Part shown: one piece after another, positions 1-5,349 of the stretch
Layout of the letters: each line of letters starts with the position of its first letter
Numbering within the stretch: position 1 is the first letter of the stretch
Source of the DNA: Eubacteriaceae bacterium UBA4266
Lineage (GTDB): Bacteria; Bacillota; Clostridia; Eubacteriales; Eubacteriaceae
DNA length: 5,735 bases
Reading direction: 5' to 3'
Assembly: GCA_002396065.1 (NCBI GenBank)
Contig: DGWE01000008.1
Coordinates: forward strand, 1-5,735
Notes under the pieces: model-generated
The model's database searches: none
The model's input: the letters and a program-made list of their open reading frames with translations, nothing else
Told to the model about the DNA's origin: nothing
Program-made: the position numbers and the translations under genes

Positions 1-22
1 TGCGGTTTGTCGACGGTCTGAA

Positions 23-47
23 ACCGGCGCATGTGCGCCGGTCTTTT
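23..47 (+). terminator. Palindromic hairpin terminator, possibly bidirectional
   Basis: A perfect 9-bp GC-rich stem (23-31 pairs with 34-42, 2-nt central loop, realistically 7-8 bp with a 4-6 nt loop) is followed on the + strand by CTTTTG. On the minus strand it is followed only by a short TTT run. It therefore fits best as the intrinsic terminator of a rightward gene ending left of the window, and may also stop the leftward glnN transcript, whose stop codon lies about 95 bases away on the other side. A TGA at 19-21 could be the stop of that upstream gene, but only six codons are visible. The rest of 1-135 shows nothing I can name. Confidence 0.6.
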
Positions 48-135
48 GTACACGTTGTCGATGACTTAAATGAAAAATAGGAGAATGGATAAATAGACTG
101 TTTAATTGGGGACAATCGATTAAACGAAGCTGTGC

Positions 136-2259
136 TTAGACGTAGAACAACAGATCTTCGTAGATCGGATACGGCCAGTATTCTTTGCCGACGATCGTTT
201 CGAGTTCGTCCGCGGTTGCGCGTAATGCGTTCATCGCGCCGATGACGTCTGCGCAGTAGCTATTGGCCTGTTCCTGTGCGTCTTCGATGGCTGCAGCCTT
301 TTCGGTTACGGCGTCGAGGGCGTCGGTTTCAGCGAGGAGATCCTTAGCCAATGCGGCAATTTTTTCGACCATGACCGCTTCAACGGAATCCTTGGTTTCA
401 ATGCCCACAGCGGCTTTTTGAGAAAGCACAGTTGTCAAATCCTTTTCGCAGTCCATGACAGCGGGCAGAATTTCGTGGCGAGCCATGGAAAGCATGGTTT
501 TCGCTTCGATGTTGATGGTTTTCGAATATTCTTCCAAGTGGATTTCCTGACGGGCTTTCATTTCTTCGTCGGTGTAGATGTTGTTCTTGGACATGACTTC
601 GACATTCTTCGGCATGCAGTATTCTGCAAAGGCTTCCGGTGTCGTTCTCAGGTTCGGGAGACCGCGTCTTTCGGCTTCTTCGACCCATTCGTCTGTGTAG
701 TTGTTGCCGTTGAAGATGACGCGTTTGTGCGCTTCCAGACGGCCTTTCAGGAATTCGCGGCAGTCCGCTTCGAAGTTGTTGCTGCCTTCGAGGGCGTCAG
801 CGTATTCACGCAGCACTTCCGCGACAATGGTATTCAGCGCGATGTTCGGGCCGGCGATGGACTGGTTGGAGCCCAGCATACGGAATTCGAACTTGTTGCC
901 GGTGAAGGCAAATGGAGAGGTACGGTTGCGGTCTGTGGCGTCGGTGGTGAACGTCGGGGTTGCGTTGATCCCAAGGTCCATCGTGCGTTCCTTTGCTTGT
1001 CCGCTGGATTTGCCAGTGAGGAGTTCGTTGAGCACATCGGCCAGCTGGTCGCCGACAAAGATGGAGATGATGGCTGGCGGCGCTTCGTTGGCACCTAAAC
1101 GGTGGTCGTTGCCGGCAGAAGCGACGGTGGATCTCAGCAGTTCCGGATAACGGTCGACCGCTTCGATTACGGCGATGAGGAAGGTCAGGAACTGGAGGTT
1201 GTTGGCCGGATCGTCGCCCGGGTCGAGGAGGTTGACACCGGTATCGGTAGCGATAGACCAGTTGTTGTGTTTACCAGAACCGTTGATGCCTTCAAACGGT
1301 TTTTCGTTGATGAGGCAGTGGAGATCGTATTTCGGAGCCAGACGTCTCAGGGTTTCCATGATCAGGTGGTTGTTATCGGTTGCCTGATTCGCGGATGAGA
1401 ACACTGGGGCTAATTCGTGCTGGCACGGCGCGACTTCGTTGTGGCGGGTCTTGCTCGGGACACCCAGTGACCACAGTTCTTTGTCGACGTCGCGCATGAA
1501 GTGGCGGACACGGCCGCGGATGCGTCCGAAGTAATGATCTTCCATTTCCTGCCCTTTAGGTGCCATCGCACCGAACAGGGTACGGCCAGTCAGGATCAAG
1601 TCCTTTCTCTTGGCGTACATGTCTTTATCGACCAGGAAATATTCCTGTTCTGCCCCGACAGAAGAGGTGACCTTGTGCACGTCGTCGGCTGTGCCGAAGA
1701 GCTTCAGCACACGGATGGCTTCAGTGGACAGGACTTTCATGGATCTCAGCAGTGGGGTCTTTTTGTCCAGAATTTCTCCGGAATAGGAGATGAAGGATGT
1801 CGGGATGTAAAGGGTTGTGCCCTTGACGAAAGCGAATGAGGTTGGATCCCATGCGGTGTAGCCGCGGGCTTCAAAAGTCGCGCGCAGACCGCCGGACGGG
1901 AATGATGAGGCGTCAGGTTCGCCCTTGACGAGTTCCTTGCCGGAAAATTCCATGATGACGCTGCCTTCGCCGGTCGGGCTGATAAAAGCGTCGTGTTTTT
2001 CAGCGGTTGCACCGGTCATCGGCTGGAACCAGTGGGTGAAGTGGGTGGCACCCAGTTCCATAGCCCAGTCTTTCATCGCGTTGGCGACGACTTCGGCGTC
2101 TTCACGGCCGAGGGGTTCGTCGTATTTAATCGTCCGCATGACGCTTTTGTAGATATGCTTCGGCAAGCGCTTGCGCATGACTGCGACGTTAAAAACCTTC
2201 GAACCGAACAGATCAACGACGCTGTCTTTCTGATCTTTCTTTTCTAACATTTCAGACAT
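136..2259 (-). CDS. glnN: Type III glutamine synthetase (GSIII)
   Basis: Catalyses ATP-dependent amidation of glutamate with ammonia to glutamine in the cytoplasm, the first half of the GS-GOGAT cycle. The 707-residue length is right for GSIII (about 700-730) and far above GSI/GSII. Recognisable blocks in order: the GSIII-typical [18 protein letters not shown] at 76-93, the metal/glutamate-site [10 protein letters not shown] at 202-211, [12 protein letters not shown] at 274-285, the [10 protein letters not shown] block at 326-335, [12 protein letters not shown] at 386-397, [11 protein letters not shown] at 457-467, and the C-terminal [14 protein letters not shown]. The family forms large (dodecameric) assemblies. 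The C-terminal third (about 560-690) is charged and helical as expected for GSIII. The start is fixed by AGGAGG at 2265-2270, 5 nt upstream of ATG; a second in-frame ATG three codons in is too far to be preferred. It is divergent from the glutamate synthase operon. A sigma-A promoter and an attenuator lie between promoter and start. No key motif is missing and the frame is intact. Confidence 0.97.
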   Translation of the reverse strand: MSEMLEKKDQKDSVVDLFGSKVFNVAVMRKRLPKHIYKSVMRTIKYDEPLGREDAEVVANAMKDWAMELGATHFTHWFQPMTGATAEKHDAFISPTGEGSVIMEFSGKELVKGEPDASSFPSGGLRATFEARGYTAWDPTSFAFVKGTTLYIPTSFISYSGEILDKKTPLLRSMKVLSTEAIRVLKLFGTADDVHKVTSSVGAEQEYFLVDKDMYAKRKDLILTGRTLFGAMAPKGQEMEDHYFGRIRGRVRHFMRDVDKELWSLGVPSKTRHNEVAPCQHELAPVFSSANQATDNNHLIMETLRRLAPKYDLHCLINEKPFEGINGSGKHNNWSIATDTGVNLLDPGDDPANNLQFLTFLIAVIEAVDRYPELLRSTVASAGNDHRLGANEAPPAIISIFVGDQLADVLNELLTGKSSGQAKERTMDLGINATPTFTTDATDRNRTSPFAFTGNKFEFRMLGSNQSIAGPNIALNTIVAEVLREYADALEGSNNFEADCREFLKGRLEAHKRVIFNGNNYTDEWVEEAERRGLPNLRTTPEAFAEYCMPKNVEVMSKNNIYTDEEMKARQEIHLEEYSKTINIEAKTMLSMARHEILPAVMDCEKDLTTVLSQKAAVGIETKDSVEAVMVEKIAALAKDLLAETDALDAVTEKAAAIEDAQEQANSYCADVIGAMNALRATADELETIVGKEYWPYPIYEDLLFYV

Positions 2260-2294
2260 GATATCCTCCTTATTATAAACAACTGCCAGATACG

Positions 2295-2337
2295 AAAAAA
2301 GGCGCTGAAAATAGCATCGCTATTCTCAGACGCCTTT
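2295..2337 (-). terminator. Leader terminator (attenuator) of glnN
   Basis: On the minus strand an intrinsic terminator lies between the glnN promoter and its start codon. The outer 7-bp stem AAAGGCG/CGCCTTT pairs 2331-2337 with 2298-2304. It continues through CTGA/TCAG (2305-2308 with 2326-2329, one bulged base) and AATAGC/GCTATT (2310-2315 with 2319-2324), closing on a 3-nt loop. A run of six T (2300-2295) follows. Placed roughly 30-70 nt into the transcript and upstream of the RBS, it must be read through for glnN expression, so it is regulatory rather than an operon end. Its 5' arm is shared with the alternative hairpin at 2327-2342. Confidence 0.85.
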
Positions 2338-2342
2338 GTCTG
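2327..2342 (-). promoter_or_regulatory. Hexaloop antiterminator hairpin in glnN leader (ANTAR-type P2)
   Basis: On the minus strand CAGAC (2342-2338) pairs perfectly with GTCTG (2331-2327) around the hexaloop AAAGGC. The loop and the 3' arm are exactly the bases that form the 5' arm of the terminator at 2295-2337, so the two structures exclude each other. Loop position 1 is A and position 4 is G, the rule for RNA targets of ANTAR-domain antiterminators such as EutV and NasR. Those proteins normally bind two such hairpins in tandem; the upstream partner is not convincing here. Binding by an ANTAR protein is inference; the structure itself is direct reading. Confidence 0.7.
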
Positions 2343-2369
2343 TGCTGGGTATAAAAATTCTATGCCCTC

Positions 2370-2398
2370 ATGATACACGAATCCCTTTGTTTTGTCAA
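2370..2398 (-). promoter_or_regulatory. Sigma-A promoter of glnN
   Basis: On the minus strand a perfect -35 TTGACA (2398-2393) and a -10 TATCAT (2375-2370, 5 of 6 matches) are separated by exactly 17 nt. The predicted transcription start is near 2363, giving a leader of about 104 nt that contains the antiterminator and terminator hairpins before the AGGAGG of glnN. This is the best promoter in the window. Confidence 0.88.
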
Positions 2399-2421
2399 TG
2401 TGATTTTTAATAAAAATCACA
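2399..2421. repeat. Perfect 11-bp inverted repeat abutting the glnN -35, candidate operator
   Basis: TGTGATTTTTA (2399-2409) and TAAAAATCACA (2411-2421) are exact inverted copies around a single central base. The repeat begins at the base next to the glnN -35 and is centred near -47 from the predicted start. That suits an activator or repressor site that could also affect the divergent operon. The ends TGTGA/TCACA resemble Crp/Fnr or GlnR/TnrA half-sites, but the 13-base gap does not fit Crp (6) or GlnR/TnrA (TGTNA-N7-TNACA). The AT core partly resembles a CodY box (11 of 15 by eye). As an RNA it is too AT-rich and tight-looped to be a good terminator. The regulator is unknown. Confidence 0.6.
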
Positions 2422-2530
2422 GGTCTGTACGGGAAGATCGCATATTAATAAAGAATAGATTCAACGCATCGGGGCGTCAGAGACAATCAAATCATTAATA
2501 TTTTATATGATAACAGAAAATAGTGGACGA

Positions 2531-2574
2531 TTCTTTCACTTTCTTGTTAATTTTATAAAAACGACTTGTATTTT
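2531..2574 (+). promoter_or_regulatory. Weak candidate promoter region for the glutamate synthase operon
   Basis: No consensus promoter stands out on the + strand between 2422 and 2620, a very AT-rich stretch without genes. The two least bad options are TTGTTA (2544-2549) with TGTATT (2567-2572) at 17 nt, and a TATAAA (2554-2559) with a poor TTCTTT 17 nt upstream. Either places the start near 2566-2580, ahead of the antiterminator hairpin. A TATGAT at 2506-2511 lacks a -35. The operon may need an activator or use a different sigma factor; the call is tentative. Confidence 0.22.
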
Positions 2575-2620
2575 AAGGAGGAATATGGTTAAATAAGTTT
2601 ACTTTAGAATTGTATACACA

Positions 2621-2634
2621 GAACAAAGGCGTTC
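2621..2634 (+). promoter_or_regulatory. Hexaloop antiterminator hairpin in glutamate synthase leader (ANTAR-type P2)
   Basis: GAAC (2621-2624) pairs with GTTC (2631-2634) around the hexaloop AAAGGC, the same loop as in the divergent glnN leader but on a different stem sequence. Loop positions 1 (A) and 4 (G) satisfy the ANTAR target rule. Loop plus 3' arm coincide with the 5' arm of the terminator at 2625-2695, so formation of this hairpin would prevent termination. An imperfect hairpin just upstream (2597-2602 with 2612-2617, one mismatch, 9-nt loop) sits where a P1 hairpin would be expected but lacks a canonical hexaloop. Confidence 0.68.
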
Positions 2635-2695
2635 GAAGACGAGCCGTGTCTCAAAAAAATGATTTGAGGGATGGCTTGTTAGAGGACGCCTTTTT
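2625..2695 (+). terminator. Leader terminator (attenuator) of the glutamate synthase operon
   Basis: AAAGGCGT (2625-2632) pairs with ACGCCTTT (2686-2693), extended by two more pairs (2633-2634 with 2684-2685). Inside, ACGAGCC (2639-2645) pairs with GGCTTGT (2673-2679, one G-U), then CTCAAA (2650-2655) with TTTGAG (2663-2668), closing on a 7-nt loop. The hairpin ends in TTTTTAAT, an intrinsic terminator tract, only about 18 bases before the RBS of the first operon gene. Since the gene lies downstream, this is an attenuator. It shares only the AAAGGCG arm with the glnN attenuator; the rest of the stem is unrelated. Confidence 0.85.
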
Positions 2696-2713
2696 AATAT
2701 GTGGTGATCAAGA

Positions 2714-2718
2714 AGGAG
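2714..2718 (+). promoter_or_regulatory. Ribosome-binding site that decides the start of the amidotransferase gene
   Basis: AGGAG lies 3 nt before an ATG at 2722 and 6 nt before the adjacent in-frame ATG at 2725. The normal 5-9 nt spacing favours 2725. An in-frame GTG at 2701 has no Shine-Dalgarno sequence and falls right after the attenuator T-tract, so it is not used here. Confidence 0.7.
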
Positions 2719-2724
2719 AACATG

Positions 2725-3828
2725 ATGTTAAAGAAAGAAGGAGAAATACGGATCCCATCGGGCTGCGCGATTTCTGGTATCATCGACCGGACTGGCCGAC
2801 AGAGCATCAACGGCCGGACGATCGTCGATTCCATTGCTGTCATGCACGACCGGTCCAACGGATTGGGCGGCGGATTTGCCGGCTACGGCATCTACCCCGA
2901 TTATGCGGACTCATACGCCTTTCACGTTTTTTACGACGATTTGAAAGCGCGTCAGGAAACAGAACGGTACCTCGACCGTTATTTCGATGTGGTCAATATG
3001 AGCCGAATTCCGGTTCGGCCGAATCGCAATGTCGTCGACGCGCCGCTCATTTGGCGCTACTTTGTCAATCCACTGTTTAACCGGATTCAGGAAGACGAAG
3101 GCGAAATTGACGAAAAGAAATTCATTGTTGAAACCGTCTTTTACGTCAACACCTACATTGACGGCGCTTATATCTTCTCATCTGGCAAGAATATGGGGAT
3201 TTTCAAAGGCGTCGGTTTTCCGGAAGACATCGGCGATTTTTACAAGCTGGAAGATTACGACGCGTACTGCTGGACAGCTCACGGCCGTTATCCGACGAAT
3301 ACGCCGGGCTGGTGGGGCGGCTGTCATCCTTTTGCACTGCTCGATCACTCCATCGTGCACAACGGAGAAATTTCATCCTACGACGCGAACCGCCGTTACA
3401 TCGAAATGTTTGATTACAAATGTAACCTGCTCACCGATACGGAAGTCATCACTTACATCATTGACTACTTGAAACGGAAAAAAGGGTTCGAATACGAAGA
3501 TATCGCGAAAATCATCGCCGCACCGTTCTGGGAAGAAATCGACCATATGAGCGAAAAAGAAGCGCGGAAAATGAAATTGCTCAGGAACACTTACTCGAGT
3601 CTTTTGATTACCGGGCCGTTCTCGATCATCTGCGGGTTTGATCACGGCCTAATGGCCCTCAATGACCGCTTGAAGCTGCGTTCAATGGTGGCTGGAGAAA
3701 AGGACGACGTCGTCTATATCGCCAGTGAAGAAGCGGCTATCCGCCGCGTCTGTCCGGATATCGATGGCATTTGGGCGCCGCAAGGCGGCGAACCGATCAT
3801 TGTTCACGCGAGCAAGGAGGCTATGTAA
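2725..3828 (+). CDS. Glutamate synthase, stand-alone glutamine amidotransferase (class II, GltB N-terminal domain-like) subunit
   Basis: Predicted to hydrolyse glutamine and deliver ammonia to the synthase subunit encoded next. In classical bacterial GltB this is the N-terminal domain of a ~1500-residue protein; here it is a separate 367-residue cytoplasmic protein, as in archaeal-type split glutamate synthases. Residues seen: PSGCAISGI at 11-19 with Cys14 as the probable Ntn nucleophile; HGRYPTNT at 186-193, the arginine/threonine glutamine-binding block; HPFALLDHSIVHNGEIS at 201-217, with Asn213-Gly214 as the oxyanion-hole pair; and TDTEV at 237-241. Thirteen residues precede Cys14, so removal of a short propeptide would be needed if it acts as an N-terminal nucleophile. 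The ORF can extend upstream to a GTG at 2701 (375 residues), but the RBS favours 2725. Its TAA overlaps the ATG of the next gene by one base, implying translational coupling. Other class II amidotransferases are possible in principle, but the operon context makes glutamate synthase the clear choice. Confidence 0.88.
   Translation: MLKKEGEIRIPSGCAISGIIDRTGRQSINGRTIVDSIAVMHDRSNGLGGGFAGYGIYPDYADSYAFHVFYDDLKARQETERYLDRYFDVVNMSRIPVRPNRNVVDAPLIWRYFVNPLFNRIQEDEGEIDEKKFIVETVFYVNTYIDGAYIFSSGKNMGIFKGVGFPEDIGDFYKLEDYDAYCWTAHGRYPTNTPGWWGGCHPFALLDHSIVHNGEISSYDANRRYIEMFDYKCNLLTDTEVITYIIDYLKRKKGFEYEDIAKIIAAPFWEEIDHMSEKEARKMKLLRNTYSSLLITGPFSIICGFDHGLMALNDRLKLRSMVAGEKDDVVYIASEEAAIRRVCPDIDGIWAPQGGEPIIVHASKEAM
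3814..3820 (+). promoter_or_regulatory. Ribosome-binding site inside the amidotransferase gene, sets the start of the synthase subunit
   Basis: AAGGAGG lies 7 nt upstream of the ATG at 3828 and within the last codons of the preceding gene. The frame stays open upstream to an ATG at 3771, but that start has no good RBS and would add a low-complexity Arg-rich tail that is just the preceding gene read in another frame. Confidence 0.85.
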
Positions 3829-5333
3829 TGGGAATTCAATACTTATATCCGGAATTTGAAGTGCACCGTAATTTCGATCGGTGTATCAAATGCCGTGTCT
3901 GTGAACGACAGTGCTCAGAAGGGGTGCATTTCTACGACGAAGAAGACGACATCATGCGGGCGGACGAGTCCAAATGTGTCGACTGCCAGCGCTGCGTCAC
4001 GATGTGCCCGACCCGTGCCTTAAAAATTGTCAAGACGGAAAACACCTTCCGACCGAACGAAAACTGGCATCAGAACACCATCGAAGAAATTTATCGCCAG
4101 GCGACCACCGGCGGCGCGCTGCTCTCCAGCATGGGCAACCCGAAAGACTACCCGTCCTATTGGGACCGCATTCTGCTCAACGCCAGCCAGGTCACCAACC
4201 CGTCCATCGACCCGCTGCGCGAACCGATGGAAACGCGGGTGTTTCTGGGGAAAAAACCTCACGATCTCGAGTTCGATTCCCACGGCGAACTGATCTCTAA
4301 ACTGCCGCCGCAGATTGAGCTGGAAGTTCCGGTGATGTTCTCGGCCATGTCTTTCGGCGCGATTTCCGAAAACGCGCATAAATCGCTGGCTCGGGCAGCA
4401 ACCGCCTGCGGCACTTGCTACAACACTGGTGAAGGCGGTTTAAACAAATCGCTATATCCTTATGGACCTAATACCATCGTTCAGGTTGCGTCCGGCCGTT
4501 TCGGTGTTCACGAAGATTATTTGAAGGCCGGCTGCGCCATCGAAATCAAGATGGGTCAAGGGGCCAAGCCGGGGATCGGCGGCCACCTGCCGGGACGCAA
4601 AATCGGTCCGAAGGTTGCGGAAACGCGAATGATTCCGGAAGGCTCCGACGCCATCTCACCGGCGCCGCACCACGATATCTATTCGATTGAAGACCTTCGT
4701 CAGCTGGTTTACTCCCTCAAGGAAGCAACCAATTACGAAAAACCGGTTATCGTCAAGATTGCGGCCGTTCACAACGTGGCTGCGATCGCCTCAGGGATCG
4801 CCCGATCCGGTGCGGACATCATCGCCATTGACGGTTTCCGCGGCGGGACTGGTGCTGCGCCGACCCGCATCCGTGACAACGTCGGGATCCCGATCGAGCT
4901 GGCATTAGCCTCTGTCGACCAGCGCCTTCGCGATGAAAAAATCAGAAACGACATTTCGATTGTCGTCGGCGGGAGCATTCGCTCGTCCGCTGACGTGGTT
5001 AAAGCCATCGCTCTCGGCGCGGACGCTTGCTACATTGGGACGGCTGCGCTGATTGCGCTGGGCTGCCACCTGTGCAGACAGTGCTCAAGAGGCCTCTGCA
5101 ACTGGGGTATTGCGACACAGAGAGAAGATCTCTGCCGCCGCTTGAACCCGGATATCGGGACCGAACACCTGATCAACCTGCTCACAGCCTGGAACAACGA
5201 AATCAAAGAAATGATGGGCGGTATGGGGATTAACTCCATTGAAGCCTTGAGAGGCAACCGCCTGATGCTCCGCGGCGTCGGCATGACGGAAAAAGAATTG
5301 GAAATCCTCGGCATCAAGCACGCTGGAGAATAA
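3828..5333 (+). CDS. gltB: Glutamate synthase, FMN/Fe-S synthase subunit with N-terminal ferredoxin domain
   Basis: Carries the glutamate-forming site: ammonia, 2-oxoglutarate and two electrons via FMN give glutamate. The 501 residues match archaeal-type synthase subunits. Residues 19-60 form a 2x[4Fe-4S] ferredoxin domain (C19-x2-C22-x2-C25-x3-C29 and C50-x2-C53-x2-C56-x3-C60-P). From about 80 on it is the GltS FMN-binding TIM barrel: MSFGAIS at 174-180, GEGG at 201-204, GQGAKPGIGGHLPG at 243-256, SPAPHHDIYSIEDL at 277-290, IDGFRGGTGAAP at 334-345, and a phosphate-binding GGSIRSSADV then GADACYIGTA at 381-406. C413-x5-C419-x4-C424 has the exact spacing of the GltB [3Fe-4S] cluster; Cys416 is extra, and Asn425 replaces the Pro usual after the last Cys. 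The GXGXG C-terminal domain of large GltB is absent and presumably encoded further right. The symbol is by homology to the central GltB domain; archaeal schemes number the parts separately. Reducing equivalents probably arrive through the downstream Fe-S subunit. Confidence 0.93.
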   Translation: MGIQYLYPEFEVHRNFDRCIKCRVCERQCSEGVHFYDEEDDIMRADESKCVDCQRCVTMCPTRALKIVKTENTFRPNENWHQNTIEEIYRQATTGGALLSSMGNPKDYPSYWDRILLNASQVTNPSIDPLREPMETRVFLGKKPHDLEFDSHGELISKLPPQIELEVPVMFSAMSFGAISENAHKSLARAATACGTCYNTGEGGLNKSLYPYGPNTIVQVASGRFGVHEDYLKAGCAIEIKMGQGAKPGIGGHLPGRKIGPKVAETRMIPEGSDAISPAPHHDIYSIEDLRQLVYSLKEATNYEKPVIVKIAAVHNVAAIASGIARSGADIIAIDGFRGGTGAAPTRIRDNVGIPIELALASVDQRLRDEKIRNDISIVVGGSIRSSADVVKAIALGADACYIGTAALIALGCHLCRQCSRGLCNWGIATQREDLCRRLNPDIGTEHLINLLTAWNNEIKEMMGGMGINSIEALRGNRLMLRGVGMTEKELEILGIKHAGE

Positions 5334-5337
5334 AGAA

Positions 5338-5344
5338 GGGGGAG
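5338..5344 (+). promoter_or_regulatory. Ribosome-binding site for a TTG start
   Basis: GGGGGAG lies 5 nt upstream of TTG at 5350 and 4 nt after the preceding stop codon. No in-frame ATG occurs before codon 31, which lies beyond the first cysteine cluster, so the TTG start is needed to include a complete first [4Fe-4S] motif. Confidence 0.75.
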
Positions 5345-5349
5345 CAACA

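Noticed and set aside
1..80. An open frame from the left edge (frame 3) reading through the palindrome to TAG at 78-80
   Set aside because: Only about 25 codons are visible and it runs through a clear terminator hairpin. The alternative stop at 19-21 just before the hairpin is more plausible. Neither can be assigned to a gene.
79..96. AGGAG followed by ATG GAT AAA TAG downstream of glnN
   Set aside because: The spacing of one base is too short for initiation and there is no gene context; treated as chance.
418..1098. A 226-codon open frame on the + strand, antisense to glnN
   Set aside because: It lies wholly within the well-supported glnN gene, has no RBS or recognisable domain, and its composition is that expected of the complement of a GC-biased gene.
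2399..2421. A Crp or GlnR/TnrA binding site
   Set aside because: The half-sites are similar but the spacer is 13 bases, not 6 or 7, so I keep it only as an unassigned palindrome.
2597..2724. A T-box or metabolite riboswitch in the GOGAT leader
   Set aside because: No T-box signature (AGGGTGG-like block) and no complex multi-stem core before the terminator; the region upstream of the hairpin is short and AT-rich.
2610..3080. A 156-codon + strand frame crossing the attenuator into the amidotransferase gene
   Set aside because: It overlaps the terminator hairpin and the amidotransferase coding frame, is Arg-rich low-quality sequence, and has no RBS.
3771..3827. An N-terminal extension of the synthase subunit from the ATG at 3771
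   Set aside because: No suitable RBS, the sequence is an out-of-frame reading of the amidotransferase C terminus, and AAGGAGG is ideally placed for the ATG at 3828.
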